64,000 nt of DNA from Euleptes europaea. Its lineage: Eukaryota; Chordata; Lepidosauria; Squamata; Sphaerodactylidae. The translations under genes were made by a program, and so were the position numbers. Below the pieces are notes generated by a model that did not search any database, was not told the DNA's origin, and saw only the letters and a list, made by a program, of their open reading frames with translations. Below are positions 33,501 to 37,819 of this stretch, piece after piece. The DNA lies in the NCBI RefSeq assembly GCF_029931775.1, contig NC_079320.1, positions 84,181,656 to 84,245,655 of the forward strand, read 5' to 3'. The stretch's first letter is position 1. Each line of letters starts with the position of its first letter.

Positions 33501-36138
33501 AATGGATTCTTCTGTCCAAAAAGTCATGGAAGAATACAAGGATACAAAGAAGAAGACAGAAGTCCAAGAAGGTAACCAGTTGGTGACAAAGAGATCAGAC
33601 ATACAAGAAATGGACTTTTCATCTAAAAAAGTCATGGAAGGACGTGTGGATATAAGGAAGAAGAGAGCAGGTCAAGGAACACAGATTGAAGCCATGATGG
33701 AAATGAAGCCCAGAAAGAATTATTTTTGGATACATACCCTGTCTGAGGAAATGAGAGAGCATAAAGAAATCCTGTTCCCATACCTGACTGACTTATTTCA
33801 GTTGCAGAAGGAAGTATTAGACCATGGTTAAAGGACTGATTTAAATATGATTGCTGGATTGGAAGGCTTTGACAGTGTGGATGGGTGGCATGGCTATTAA
33901 CGATGTAGTGGAATTAAGATTTAGACATCATTTTGGGATTATGTAAACTAGTCCTCCTTTTATAGACTATTAATTGATATAAAAGTATACTGGAATATGT
34001 GATTATTACTTTAAGGAAAATGTTGGAATGTACTAAGGATATTGGTTTTTTCTCCTTTTTTTTATAAGGGGCGGACTTGTGATATGGATCTGAGATATGA
34101 TTTACACTGAAATAAGATCGATTAAACAGGAAATATCCCTAAAATATTGGAGAGGATGTTGTTTAATATGATTAAATTTATGTTATACTGGCTGCAATTT
34201 TATGCAGCCAAATGGAAAGGGACAAAGGTTTCAGAATAAAGGGATTAAATCATTTAAATGTTAGAACTGGTGGAGTTGGAGAAACTAGGGAAAAGGGGAG
34301 AATTGAAGGAATCATTGTGATAATGTATAAGATCTGGGAAAAATGGAAGGTTACTTTTTACTCTGATCCAGAATGTAAAATTTTATATAACATGAAACTT
34401 TAGAATGAGATTAATACTAGGATCAGAATATGTTAACGAAGGATAATAACACTTTATTAAGAGGTAGATGGAGGTGATGGGGAAGTCAATTTTTTATGTT
34501 TAATGGTAATCAAGACAACAATTAATGTAATTGTGATTGTGATATTATTTTTACATTGTTGTTAAAATTATGAAGAATTTATAGTTTTAAAAAACCAATA
34601 AAAATTTATAAAAAAAAAAGTTCTAAGTGCCTTCTTTTGCAGGCAGGATTTCCGAGCCTTTAATACAGCAACCTGTGTGATGTAGTGGTTAAGATTGTGA
34701 TATAGTAGTTAAGAGTGGTAGACTCTAATCTGGGTTTGATTCCCCACTCCTACACATGAGCGGTGGACTCTTAATCAACTGGGTTTGATTCCCCACACCT
34801 ACAACATGAGTGGTGGATTCTAATTTGATTTTGTTTCCCTGCTCCTCCACATGAAGCCTGCTGGGTGACCTTGGGCTAGTCACAGTTCACTCCGAACTCT
34901 CTCAGCCTCACCTACTTCACAAGGCGTCTGTTGTGGGGAGAGGAAGGGAAGGTGATGGTAAGCCAGCTTGAGACTCCTTAAAGGTAGAGAAAAGGAGGGT
35001 ATAAAAACCAACTCTTCTTCTTTCACAATGAAAGAGCTAAATAATGTCAACATTCAGAGCAAAAGAGAGCTGGTATAAGAAAGCCTGTTTCCATAATTGA
35101 AAATATACAGCTGAACATTGTTGATAATTGACTTGCTGCTTAATAACCCATAAAATTTCTGCAGCTGGCTGTTGCGAGTTCAAGCAGCCTGCAAGAGACC
35201 TCATAATAAGTAATGAAGAGACATGGGAGCATCCCAATGGGATCGTTTCAGTGCACCTGGTGTAAACCTGTGCATGGTTCACATTTGGATTACTGGCAAC
35301 TGTTCGCCTCTATCACTTCCTTTTCTGTAAAGCACTGCTAAGAATCCCTTTGGTCCCCTAAACATTTTTGCCTGCTCTTGCCTTCACACACTGGTTATTC
35401 TGGTATCCCACCTACCCCTCCAATATGCCTGAACTTAAAGGCATAACTTAAAGGCTTCATTTTTCTTTTTAAAAGCCATATTCATTTAGTTCCACACTGA
35501 GGCACATTTGGCTCTGGAGCTGTAATGTGCAGACCTCTGCTTTAACAGATGCAGGGCAAGCCAAAAATCACCAGGTGAAACTTTTTCCTCTCCCTGCACA
35601 CTAAGCAAAATTACATTTCTTCCAATCAGAAGGGGGGAAGTGCTAACCTACTTGGTAGAGGCAGTCATATCCCTGCAAGACTAGCAGAAATGCGGGTGGA
35701 AGTTTGGAATACTTTTGAAATTAAAAGAAATGTAAAGAATACAATCAGCTCCAAATCTCACACATCCTAGAATATTTTCAGCCCTCTTCTCTCGTACATT
35801 TTCATATTCAGCTACAAGACCAATTTTCTGCAAATGGTACCAGTCCTACATGCTGTTTTTATTCTTCATTAGAACATCCCGGCTACTCACCTGAGCTCAG
35901 GGTTCACGGTCGTGATGTAGTTATAACATCTCCCCAGGATAATTTCTTTCAGGTTTGCAGTGGTCCCCTTGCCTTTCCACTGCAATAATTCAGTGCCAAT
36001 GGTCCTTTTCCTTTCAGGATTAGTCACAGCAATCACAACCACCACCACCACCGCCAGGATCAGCAGAACCATGACCCCTGCTATGATCAGACTCAGTTTG
36101 GGATGCCGTGTCCTGGGAGAGCTATTCTGGAAGGGCAT
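5635..36138 (-). CDS. CD38: CD38, ADP-ribosyl cyclase / cADPR hydrolase, complete 8-exon gene (coding span)
   Basis: The ectoenzyme converts NAD to cyclic ADP-ribose, ADP-ribose and nicotinamide. The coding exons are 36138-35891, 21050-20921, 17098-16966, 13656-13574, 12923-12847, 10886-10794, 7774-7688 and 5710-5635. Together they give 927 nt, or 308 residues plus a stop; human CD38 has 300. All introns are GT-AG and phases agree at every junction. Residues 15-38 form an N-terminal membrane anchor after a short basic cytosolic tail, so it is type II like CD38 and unlike GPI-anchored BST1. Trp130, Glu150 (in TLEDTL), Asp159, Trp192 and Glu230 align with human W125, E146, D155, W189 and E226. 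All twelve disulfide cysteines are present, plus an extra one at 303. NGS at 212 is a likely glycosylation site. Identification rests on recall of the human sequences. Some segments look closer to BST1 (SLFW, ENNP, RPVxLLQC). Confidence 0.96.
5852..5937. repeat. Near-perfect 41-bp inverted repeat with GT/CA core (CD38 intron 7)
   Basis: Left arm 5852-5892 and right arm 5897-5937 pair at 38 of 41 positions across a 4-nt loop. The outer 21 bp are perfect. The inner part is (GT)n facing (CA)n. In RNA from either strand this would form a long stable hairpin. Confidence 0.9.
6230..7560 (+). mobile_element. CR1/L3-type LINE, subfamily A (3' end GATCCAGCAGGGC)
   Basis: The plus strand encodes reverse-transcriptase pieces: [10 protein letters not shown], then KFADDTKLF (the catalytic DD box) and the C-terminal [13 protein letters not shown] block. 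The 3' end runs TGGTCTGATCCAGCAGGGCC then TTATGTTCTTAT, ending about 7560. The copy is degraded and 5'-truncated. It lies in CD38 intron 7, antisense to the gene. A sister copy on the other strand is at 24594-25650. Confidence 0.9.
7688..7774 (-). CDS. CD38: CD38 coding exon 7
   Basis: Acceptor TTTTTCCTAG and donor GTAATT flank 87 nt, with phases 2 in and 2 out. It encodes residues 255-284: [19 protein letters not shown] then ISVTCKENY. It corresponds to the human CD38 segment between C254 and C275, both conserved here as Cys258 and Cys279. Confidence 0.94.
7775..8245. other. CD38 intron 6 sequence, nothing recognised
   Basis: AT-rich unique-looking sequence upstream of exon 7, with no repeat or gene recognised. 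Confidence 0.3.
8246..8371 (-). mobile_element. SINE 3'-half fragment
   Basis: Contains TTTATGGTGACCTCAGAGTT and GGCAAGAGATGTTCAGAAGT, then GCCATTGCTTGCCTC. This reads as the reverse complement of a squamate tRNA-derived SINE body with the usual 'acttatggcgacc' tail. Only the distal part is present. Confidence 0.6.
8372..9770 (-). mobile_element. CR1 LINE, subfamily B, about 1.4 kb
   Basis: The minus strand begins at about 9770 with the reverse-transcriptase core ([19 protein letters not shown] then [10 protein letters not shown]) and continues through [18 protein letters not shown] and the [13 protein letters not shown] block to the 3' end (TCACAGAATCACAGAGTTGG reversed) at 8372. It is degraded, with several breaks. 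It lies in CD38 intron 6 in the same orientation as the gene. Confidence 0.92.
9771..9859 (-). mobile_element. 5S-rRNA-derived SINE, head fragment
   Basis: The reverse complement reads through the 5S-like promoter part (GGCTAGCCC-type, then AGCTAAACAGG and TATTTGGATGGGAG). It abuts the CR1 above directly, so one element is truncated at the other's edge. Confidence 0.8.
9860..10311. other. CD38 intron 6, nothing recognised
   Basis: No gene or repeat was recognised in this interval. Confidence 0.3.
10312..10443 (+). mobile_element. CR1 LINE 3' terminus
   Basis: TTTAAGCAGAGGCTGGACAG is followed by GGTTGGACTCGATGGTCTCT and CCAACTCTATGATTCT, the CR1 3' UTR with its terminal microsatellite-like repeat. 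Confidence 0.9.
10794..10886 (-). CDS. CD38: CD38 coding exon 6 (catalytic Glu)
   Basis: 93 nt from an acceptor ending CTGCCAG to a donor GTATGG. It encodes [15 protein letters not shown] and then [15 protein letters not shown]. Glu230 in the SVE motif aligns with the catalytic Glu226 of human CD38. Confidence 0.95.
10887..11995. other. CD38 intron 5, nothing recognised
   Basis: About 1.1 kb of unique-looking intron. Short open frames near 11075-11290 and 11380-11860 have no recognisable domain or splice context and are treated as chance. Confidence 0.35.
11996..12185 (+). mobile_element. hAT MITE copy, 3' end lost
   Basis: TAGGGTTGCCAGCTGTGGGC begins the copy. The central CTCCAAAGTAGCTATTTTCT part is present, but the closing GGCAACCCTA end is replaced by a CR1 tail. 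Confidence 0.85.
12216..12304 (+). mobile_element. CR1 subfamily A, 3' terminus
   Basis: GGTTGGCCACTGCGTGAAAT then TTTGATCCAGCAGGGCTCTT and CTTATGTT match the last part of the element at 6230-7560. Confidence 0.85.
12622..12837 (-). mobile_element. tRNA-derived SINE with MIR-like core
   Basis: On the minus strand a tRNA-like head (box B-like GGTTCCAATCC) is followed by CTTGGGCCAGTCATTCTC and then TTGTTGTGAGGATAAAATGA. Related pieces lie at 37820, 55285 and 56330. Confidence 0.75.
12847..12923 (-). CDS. CD38: CD38 coding exon 5
   Basis: 77 nt, entered in phase 0 after an acceptor ending GTTTTAG, with donor GTATGT. It encodes [16 protein letters not shown] and then IENGAFRND. The MLNGS block is a family hallmark, and Asn212 is a probable N-glycosylation site. 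An AG 6 nt further in would shorten the exon and break the phase match. Confidence 0.95.
13162..13369 (-). mobile_element. hAT MITE, full-length copy
   Basis: TAGGGTTGCCAACCTCCAGG at the left and AGCTGGCAACCCA at the right bracket the whole 208-bp family sequence in reverse orientation, within CD38 intron 4. No clear 8-bp target duplication survives. Confidence 0.9.
13574..13656 (-). CDS. CD38: CD38 coding exon 4
   Basis: 83 nt between an acceptor ending TTTATTTTAG and donor GTATGT. It encodes [18 protein letters not shown] and then IYWKMTSKM. Cys177 and Cys183 pair in family structures, and Trp192 aligns with human W189 of the active site. Confidence 0.95.
13725..13815 (+). mobile_element. 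hAT MITE, 5' fragment
   Basis: TAGGGTTGCCAGCCCAAGGT through GGGGTTTGGGGAGGGGAG, then the match stops. Confidence 0.8.
13908..14237. repeat. Unnamed repeat sharing a CATTAACGCAT edge with 21939
   Basis: CATTAACGCATAGCCGCTTT at 13911 resembles CATTAACGCATGGCCGTTTT at 21939. Both are followed by GC-rich, Cys/Pro-poor non-coding sequence. The shared edge suggests a common mobile-element terminus, but the interiors differ and the family is not recognised. Confidence 0.35.
14238..15260 (+). mobile_element. L2-like LINE 3' part, interrupted by a solo LTR
   Basis: 14238-14441 encodes [20 protein letters not shown] then [12 protein letters not shown], the C-terminal end of an L2/jockey-type reverse transcriptase ORF. 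The same ORF end resumes at 14945 (GCAGCCTGAGAAAGGGCCTT, then CCAAAACTTTGGAACTCCCT) after the LTR, and a 3' UTR with (AAATA)n tail ends at about 15258. A related element is at 63150-63960. Confidence 0.8.
14442..14940 (+). mobile_element. Solo LTR, 499 bp, with 4-bp GTTG duplication
   Basis: Begins TGTAATGCCCAGATATAAGG and ends GACAACCAGGAACTTCA, bracketed by GTTG at 14438-14441 and 14941-14944. AATAAA lies near 14868. It splits an older L2-like LINE. A second copy of the same family is on the opposite strand at 38131-38634. Only the LTR remains, a fossil of an LTR element whose class (gypsy or class I ERV-like) is not settled. Confidence 0.88.
15521..15592. repeat. (ATCT)18 microsatellite
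   Basis: 72 bp of uninterrupted ATCT units, probably length-variable in the population. Confidence 0.97.
15593..16428. other. CD38 intron 3, GC-rich then unique sequence
   Basis: 15600-15960 is GC-rich with overlapping chance open frames on both strands and no recognisable domain. 15966-16080 resembles a degraded tRNA-SINE fragment on the minus strand (TTTGTGGGGTAGGTTGTGAT). The rest is unremarkable. Confidence 0.35.
16429..16636 (+). mobile_element. 5S-rRNA-derived SINE, full length
   Basis: The head is 5S-like (GGCTAGCCTGATCTCATCTG, then GGAAGCTAAGCAGGGTTAGC and TTTTTGGATGGGAGACTACC). The tail has GGCAAACCACTTCTGAATG and TCACCATAAGTGGGTTGTGA. The flanks AGTTTTACAGC (16418-16428) and AGTTTTATAGC (16637-16647) form an 11-bp target duplication with one mismatch. 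Confidence 0.92.
16646..16690 (+). repeat. Short dispersed repeat fragment (AATCCTATGCAT type)
   Basis: TAATCCTATGCATATTTATT then AGAAATAAATCCC. A reverse-oriented relative (AAGTAAATCCTATTGAGTTC) is at about 57698-57762. The family is common in reptile DNA; its name is not recalled. Confidence 0.55.
16966..17098 (-). CDS. CD38: CD38 coding exon 3 (TLEDTL signature)
   Basis: 133 nt from an acceptor ending CCCTTACAG to donor GTAAGA. It encodes [18 protein letters not shown] then [20 protein letters not shown]. It holds Trp130, Glu150 and Asp159, equivalent to human W125, E146 and D155, and Cys164. Confidence 0.97.
17233..17466 (+). mobile_element. tRNA-derived SINE, family 1
   Basis: Starts GTGGAGCCAGTGGTACAGGG and ends GGGGTATAAAAACCAGCTCT plus TCTTC. 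The head, the CCAGTCACAGTTC body and the tail match the copies at 5211 and 34670. It lies in CD38 intron 2, antisense to the gene. Confidence 0.9.
17467..17807. other. CD38 intron 2, nothing recognised
   Basis: A 119-codon open frame overlaps this stretch but begins inside the SINE and has no recognisable domain. Confidence 0.3.
17808..18052 (+). mobile_element. tRNA-derived SINE, family 2
   Basis: The head is GATGTGTAGTGGTTAAGGTG with a box B-like GATTCAAATCC, then CCTTGGGCCAGTCACACACT. The tail has CATCATAAGTCAACTTTTGA and ends in (AAATA)n. It differs from family 1 in the second half. Confidence 0.85.
18150..18228 (+). mobile_element. Penelope-like element, 3' terminal fragment
   Basis: GAGTGAGCTGCGACTCACGA, then AAAGCTCGTACCCGACCAG and GTTAGTCTTTAAGGTGCCCC match the 3' end of the Penelope copy at 50890-51675 and the reverse fragment at 57525. 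Confidence 0.8.
18425..18613 (-). mobile_element. hAT MITE, degraded reverse copy
   Basis: GTTGCCAACTTCTAGGCAGG to CCAGAGTTGGCAACTCTA covers the whole family in reverse, with many substitutions. Confidence 0.85.
18637..18834 (+). mobile_element. hAT MITE with perfect 8-bp target duplication
   Basis: TAGGATTGCCAGCTCCAGTT to GGCTGGCAACCCTG, bracketed by ATTACAGT at 18629-18636 and 18835-18842. An 8-bp duplication is the signature of the hAT superfamily. Confidence 0.93.
18890..19262. repeat. Low-grade internal duplication, CD38 intron 2
   Basis: Two similar blocks with the order CCAGCTTTCTTCCCAGGCAC / CCAGCTTTCCTCCCAGGTGC, then a CTTTAATTCC / CTTTACTCCC stretch and a GCTGCTGCT-GGGATGGAAAGTAGC end lie in tandem. 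The family is not recognised. A C-tract lies near 18990. Confidence 0.5.
19268..20410 (-). mobile_element. CR1 LINE, subfamily B, with a long open 3' ORF segment
   Basis: The minus strand from 20354 encodes 240 codons without a stop: the [33 protein letters not shown] and [19 protein letters not shown] blocks are the CR1 reverse-transcriptase C-terminus. The 3' end (AATAGAATCATAGAGTTGGA reversed) is at 19268. A SINE interrupts it at 19478-19639. Its open frame suggests it is younger than the other CR1 copies here. Confidence 0.93.
19478..19639 (+). mobile_element. SINE inserted in CR1, 10-bp target duplication
   Basis: Contains GAAGATGACTGGGGAAGGCA, then CTGGCAAACCACCCCGTAAA and ends CCTTTACCTTTACC. 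It is bracketed by TAATATCCAG at 19468-19477 and 19640-19649. The SINE is 5'-truncated. Its name is not recalled. Confidence 0.88.
20430..20818 (-). mobile_element. hAT-like element with GGGGGTCCCC-AACA edge
   Basis: Read on the minus strand it begins GGGGGTCCCCAACACTTAGC, then CCATGGGCCCCAGGGCACC, a terminus style common to Charlie-like hAT elements. A second copy edge is at 53398 (GGGGGTCCCCGACATGGTAC). The inner boundary is uncertain. Confidence 0.55.
20921..21050 (-). CDS. CD38: CD38 coding exon 2
   Basis: 130 nt from an acceptor ending TTCCTGTAG to donor GTAATG. It encodes [15 protein letters not shown], then [19 protein letters not shown] and ASHSIPCNK. The EEDYQPLM block matches human CD38 nearly residue for residue. 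Cys87, Cys104 and Cys124 are conserved; the last is absent from human BST1. Confidence 0.96.
21051..21712. other. CD38 intron 1 next to exon 2, nothing recognised
   Basis: Unique-looking sequence. A 106-codon open frame at 21378-21698 shows no recognisable domain. Confidence 0.3.
21713..21786 (+). mobile_element. L2-like LINE 3' tail
   Basis: AGCAGCCCCGAACCCGGCCT then CGGGGAGGGGCAGGATACAA and a short (AAATA)n-like end, as in reptile L2 3' termini. Confidence 0.65.
21935..22796. other. GC-rich intron 1 stretch with a repeat edge
   Basis: Begins with the CATTAACGCATGGCCG edge shared with 13911. The remainder holds long but featureless open frames (for example 22381-22890 on the minus strand) and no splice-flanked exon. 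The family is not recognised. Confidence 0.35.
22797..23133. mobile_element. SPIN-like hAT non-autonomous element, 337 bp, perfect 8-bp target duplication
   Basis: The termini CAGTGGTTCCCAACTTTTTT and (reversed) CGGTGGTTCCCAA form short inverted repeats. CTCTAATG duplicates the target at 22789-22796 and 23134-23141. The terminal sequence resembles SPIN-type hAT elements, known for horizontal transfer among tetrapods. No transposase is encoded. Confidence 0.9.
23150..23243 (+). mobile_element. Ala-tRNA-type SINE, 3' fragment
   Basis: TTGACAATACCGATCTTGAT, then GGTCTGATTCAATATAAGGC and AGCTTCATGTGTCTAAG. The near-complete relative is at 55556-55768 in reverse. Confidence 0.8.
23428..24150 (+). 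mobile_element. 5S-rRNA-derived SINE split by a solo LTR
   Basis: The head (CTGACCTGGATGGCCCAAGC to GCCGCCAAGGAATACCAG) is at 23428-23533 and the tail (GGTTGCTGTGCAAAGGAAGG to CACTTTACACACACA) at about 24039-24150. CAACTGTCACT flanks the whole at 23417-23427 and 24151-24161, an 11-bp target duplication. This is a clean example of the 5S SINE family. Confidence 0.95.
23534..24033 (+). mobile_element. Solo LTR, 500 bp, 5-bp ACCAG duplication, inside a 5S SINE
   Basis: Begins TGTCAAGAGCCATG and ends GAAGAACCTCACA. ACCAG lies at 23529-23533 and 24034-24038. AATAAA is near 23952. Only one LTR remains; the 5-bp duplication fits Ty3/gypsy or ERV-type integration. It is younger than its SINE host. 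Confidence 0.94.
24262..24515 (-). mobile_element. tRNA-derived SINE, family 1
   Basis: AAGAAGAAGTTGATTTTTAT then TACCCCACTTTTCTCTA is the reversed tail, and the reversed head ends TTTTAACCACTACACCACTG. Same orientation as CD38. Confidence 0.9.
24594..25650 (-). mobile_element. CR1/L3-type LINE, subfamily A, with internal repeat of its 3' region
   Basis: The 3' end (CTCTGCTGGATCAGACCAAG reversed) is at 24594. The C-terminal reverse-transcriptase region follows to about 25520. The block at 25018-25133 (TATTATGAGAGAGGGAGAAA to CCAAGCTAAATGGCCCTAAG) appears again at 25525-25645, so two copies were joined or a segment was duplicated. Confidence 0.9.
25651..26203. other. CD38 intron 1, nothing recognised
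   Basis: No gene or repeat was recognised. Confidence 0.3.
26204..26620 (+). mobile_element. L1 LINE, ORF2 C-terminal fragment
   Basis: The plus-strand frame reads [20 protein letters not shown] then [20 protein letters not shown], the weakly conserved C-terminal region of vertebrate L1 ORF2. The 5' part is missing, as is usual for truncated L1 insertions. Antisense to CD38. Confidence 0.75.
26629..27175 (+). repeat. Unnamed dispersed repeat X, plus-strand copy
   Basis: Shares an extended match with the reverse copy at 29690-29975: CAGCATG...TAAAGAGG, CTTTCTGAGCA, GGATTTCTCC and GTTCTTAAAATGC occur in the same order. A third, partial copy lies at 48395-48595. It contains a local duplication of TTCTTAAAATGCTTTTTTAT (27079 and 27124). 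No coding capacity was seen. Confidence 0.7.
27525..27605. repeat. Palindromic MITE fragment (CAGAGTTACACCC type)
   Basis: GAGTTACACCCTTCTAAAGC and GACTTAGAAGGCTGCAGCTC, then TGCTTAGGATGGCAATTCC form two facing half-elements. The edge of the element at 38728 (GCAATGCCGTCCTAAGCAGA) belongs to the same sequence group. Confidence 0.55.
27826..28127 (-). mobile_element. tRNA-derived SINE, family 1, with duplicated head
   Basis: The reversed tail (AAGAAGAGTTGGTTTTTATA) starts the copy and the reversed head ends TTAACCACTGCACCATGCTG. The head region appears twice (two 'cctccgcc/caccactc' blocks), as in the copy at 34670. Confidence 0.85.
28128..29656 (+). mobile_element. Ty3/gypsy (chromovirus-type) fossil: integrase, chromodomain and 3' LTR
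   Basis: The plus strand encodes integrase core and C-terminal pieces ([14 protein letters not shown], then [17 protein letters not shown] and [12 protein letters not shown]) followed by a chromodomain ([20 protein letters not shown] then [15 protein letters not shown]). A probable 3' LTR starts TGTCATGGGTCAGCC at 29045 and ends about 29656. The 5' part is absent and the copy is broken, with a few breaks in the parts that remain. It is a different family from the piece at 1860-2853. It abuts a SINE on the left and repeat X on the right. Confidence 0.85.
29657..29975 (-). repeat. Unnamed dispersed repeat X, minus-strand copy
   Basis: Reverse complement of the 26880-27175 sequence in the same order over about 280 bp, with moderate divergence. 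A short extra partial copy (GCTGCTTTGTAATTGGCTTA) leads in at 29662. Confidence 0.75.
29976..30526. other. CD38 intron 1, nothing recognised
   Basis: No gene or repeat was recognised. Confidence 0.3.
30527..30730 (+). mobile_element. hAT MITE with perfect 8-bp target duplication
   Basis: TAGGGTTGCCCACTCGTTTG to GAGGCTGGCAATCCTA. GTTTCCTT flanks it at 30519-30526 and 30731-30738. Confidence 0.94.
31019..31212 (-). mobile_element. hAT MITE, reverse copy
   Basis: GATGCCAGCCTCCAGGTGGG to ATCTGGCAATCCTA. The target duplication is no longer clear. Confidence 0.85.
31373..31584 (-). mobile_element. hAT MITE, reverse copy with perfect 8-bp target duplication
   Basis: TAGGGTTGCCAACCTCCAGG to CTGGACCTGGCAAGCTTA, with GTCTGAAG at 31365-31372 and 31585-31592. 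Confidence 0.94.
31621..31824. mobile_element. Foldback MITE, 204 bp, TA-flanked
   Basis: Left arm from 31621 (GAAACCACAGAAGGCCCTGA, then GTGCAGCCAGTCTTACCA) pairs with the right arm ending 31824 (TGGTAAGACTGGCTGCACAC, then TCAGGGCCTTCTGTGGCCTC). The arms are about 90 nt each and meet near 31722. A TA dinucleotide lies on each side (31619-31620, 31825-31826), which would fit a Tc1/mariner-like target site. It has no coding capacity. Confidence 0.85.
31825..32170. other. CD38 intron 1, nothing recognised
   Basis: AT-rich sequence without a recognised repeat or gene, ending at the L1 target site. Confidence 0.3.
32190..34618 (+). mobile_element. ORF1-only (HAL1-like) L1 retroelement, 2.4 kb, with 19-bp target duplication
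   Basis: AGTTCTAAGTGCCTTCTTT occurs at 32171-32189 and 34619-34637, and an A-rich tail precedes the right copy, so this is a complete target-primed insertion. Inside are a 5' UTR-like part of about 1.1 kb, a coiled-coil ORF1-like part (33290-33830: [20 protein letters not shown], and an open frame of 119 codons at 33472) and a 3' UTR of about 0.8 kb. No endonuclease or reverse transcriptase is present. A unit of about 115 bp (ACATACAAG...AAAAAGTCATGGAAG) is repeated within the ORF1 part. Antisense to CD38. Confidence 0.82.
34670..35022 (+). mobile_element. tRNA-derived SINE, family 1, with expanded head
   Basis: The tRNA-like head (GTAGTGGTTAAGATTGTGAT, then GTAGTTAAGAGTGGTAGACT) and the GGGTTTGATTCCCC box are repeated two to three times before the normal body and the TATAAAAACCAACTCTTCTT tail. 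Confidence 0.88.
35023..35890. other. CD38 intron 1 next to exon 1, nothing recognised
   Basis: Unique-looking sequence. It may hold intronic regulatory sites, but none can be named from sequence alone. Confidence 0.3.
35891..36138 (-). CDS. CD38: CD38 coding exon 1 (cytosolic tail, membrane anchor, start of ectodomain)
   Basis: ATG at 36138-36136 is the only in-frame start: an upstream in-frame TGA precedes it with no ATG between, and G at -3 gives an adequate context. The exon encodes a 14-residue tail, a hydrophobic helix at residues 15-38 rich in Val, then [18 protein letters not shown] (Cys71) to the donor GTGAGT at 35890-35885. The Val run is encoded by a (GTG)n microsatellite. Confidence 0.95.
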
Positions 36139-36480
36139 CTCAATGGATGGGTTCTGAGGAGCAGCCGCAGCTCCAACTTTTTCGGTCCCTGGCAGGCGAG
36201 TTCACCCCGTGCCGCCTCCTCCCTCTCGCTTGGCTTTTCTCTTCACACGCTGACTGTGCACAAAGGCCAGCAGTCAACTTCAAGCAGCCCAACAAGTGAC
36301 TCTTTGCAGTCAGTTCAGGCAGGCTGCACCTGAATCCAGACTTCACAGAACTCCTCTTGACCTTGGGAGGGTTATCCAGTGATCTGGGCCAGCTTTTACA
36401 GGGTGCTGTAGGAATAACTGGATGGTCTTGTCCTTGAAGTAGTACCCTGTGTTTGCTATCTGTTGTTATGTGCTGGGCTT
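36139..36480 (-). promoter_or_regulatory. CD38: CD38 5' UTR and probable promoter region
   Basis: This is unique, fairly GC-rich sequence directly upstream of the CD38 start codon, ending at the simple G-tract and CR1 tail near 36520. No TATA box was seen on the minus strand close to the ATG. The transcription start cannot be fixed from sequence alone, so the extent is a guess. Confidence 0.4.
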
Positions 36481-36544
36481 CTGCTTCTGGCAGGGAGGTT
36501 ACTCATACTGGGGGTGTGAGCGGGGGGGGGGGGTCGTTGTGAAT

Positions 36545-36612
36545 TTCCTGCATTGTGCAGAGGGTTGGACTAGATGACCCCGGTGGTCCCTTCCAACTCT
36601 ATGATTCTGTGA
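36545..36612 (+). mobile_element. CR1 LINE 3' terminus
   Basis: TTTCCTGCATTGTGCAGAGG, then GGACTAGATGACCCCGGTGG and CCAACTCTATGATTCTG. A G11 tract precedes it at 36522-36532. Confidence 0.88.
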
Positions 36613-37599
36613 CCCCACCCTCTTGAGCAATGCAGAGAGACTGCTTTGTAAAATGGAAATGAAGTCAGTTTGAACCAAAGTGAAGAATGCTGTCTGGCCG
36701 TTATACCTTCCTCCCCTATTTTTGTCTTTTGGAAAGCCAGACCACAAACCTATTACACTTTTTCTTTTACCTTTGGTAGAAGTACACTGGTGTCCAGGGG
36801 TGATGCCTTCACCCCTGCACTTACCTCAGGAGACTTCATACTCCCCCCAGGGCATGCTGTGCCAGGAAGCCCCACAAGCTGGGGAAGGTGCAGGTGCCTG
36901 TAGGATTGCTGCAGTGCATGGCGTTGGCAGATACTACTCGGAAGTCAGCCACCTTGAAGAAGCCTAGCCCCCTCTCAGTATCAGGCCCAGCAGCACTGAC
37001 CTTCTTAGAGGAGGTTGGGCAGGGCAGCCAGCAAAGCAGCAAGAGGTAAATCAAGCCCTGCCTTACAAGAGGTGGCAGAGCATGGATTCAGCCCAGCTGG
37101 GTGAAGGGGGGGAGGGGGAGGAAGACCTGCAAAGCTGGAGCTCAGTGATCAAGGCCAGCTAGAGGCAGCCTAGCCCTGGCTTGGGAGGAGATTGAGTGAG
37201 GGATGGGGAAGCCGGCTGAAGCCTACCAAGGGGAACAGGAGGTGGGACAAGGGGAGGAAGAAGGAAATAAAAGGGATCCCAAATGGGCCAATGAGGAGGG
37301 CTGCTCCAAGACACAAGGCTGTGAAGTTGGGTGAAGCACAGGGAGCAAAGGAATAAGGTGGTGCCACCCCCCTTTGCCTCCCAATCTGAGGCCTTCAGGG
37401 ATAGTGCGGTGTTGGGCATCACGGCAGGCACTCCCGCAAACAAGGGAGCAACAGCAGGGTTTCACAGCTGGTTAAAGTAATGTGTAGAATCACAGCCTCA
37501 CATTTTTTAATCTTTCTTTACCAGATAATAAAATAACGTGTCTTGCTAGCTCCCAGTAGAATTCCCTCCTGATATAGAGGATCTGACATGTATTTATAC
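36613..37599. other. Intergenic upstream of CD38, nothing recognised
   Basis: GC-moderate sequence with overlapping chance open frames on both strands and no recognised domain or splice-bounded exon. Confidence 0.35.
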
Positions 37600-37792
37600 T
37601 AGGATTGCCAACTCTGGGGTGGGAAATTTCTGGAGATTTGGGGGTGGAACCTGGGCAATGGGGTTTGGGGTGGGACAGAACCTCATTGGGGTATAAAGTC
37701 CACCATCCAATGCAGCCATTTTTTCCAGCTGAACTGAGATCAGCCATAACTCCATGAGATCTCCAGGCTCCACCTAGAGGCTAACAACCCTA
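37600..37792 (+). mobile_element. hAT MITE copy
   Basis: TAGGATTGCCAACTCTGGGG to GAGGCTAACAACCCTA. Confidence 0.88.
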
Positions 37793-37819
37793 AAAGTGCA
37801 TTACAACATCATTCTCATC

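Noticed and set aside
33472-33831. 119-codon Lys/Glu-rich frame as a gene
   Set aside because: It lies inside the L1-type insertion with a 19-bp target duplication and matches an ORF1 coiled coil.
5635-36138. BST1/CD157 instead of CD38
   Set aside because: An N-terminal membrane anchor, TLEDTL and the IPCNK cysteine are present and a C-terminal GPI signal is absent, all favouring CD38.
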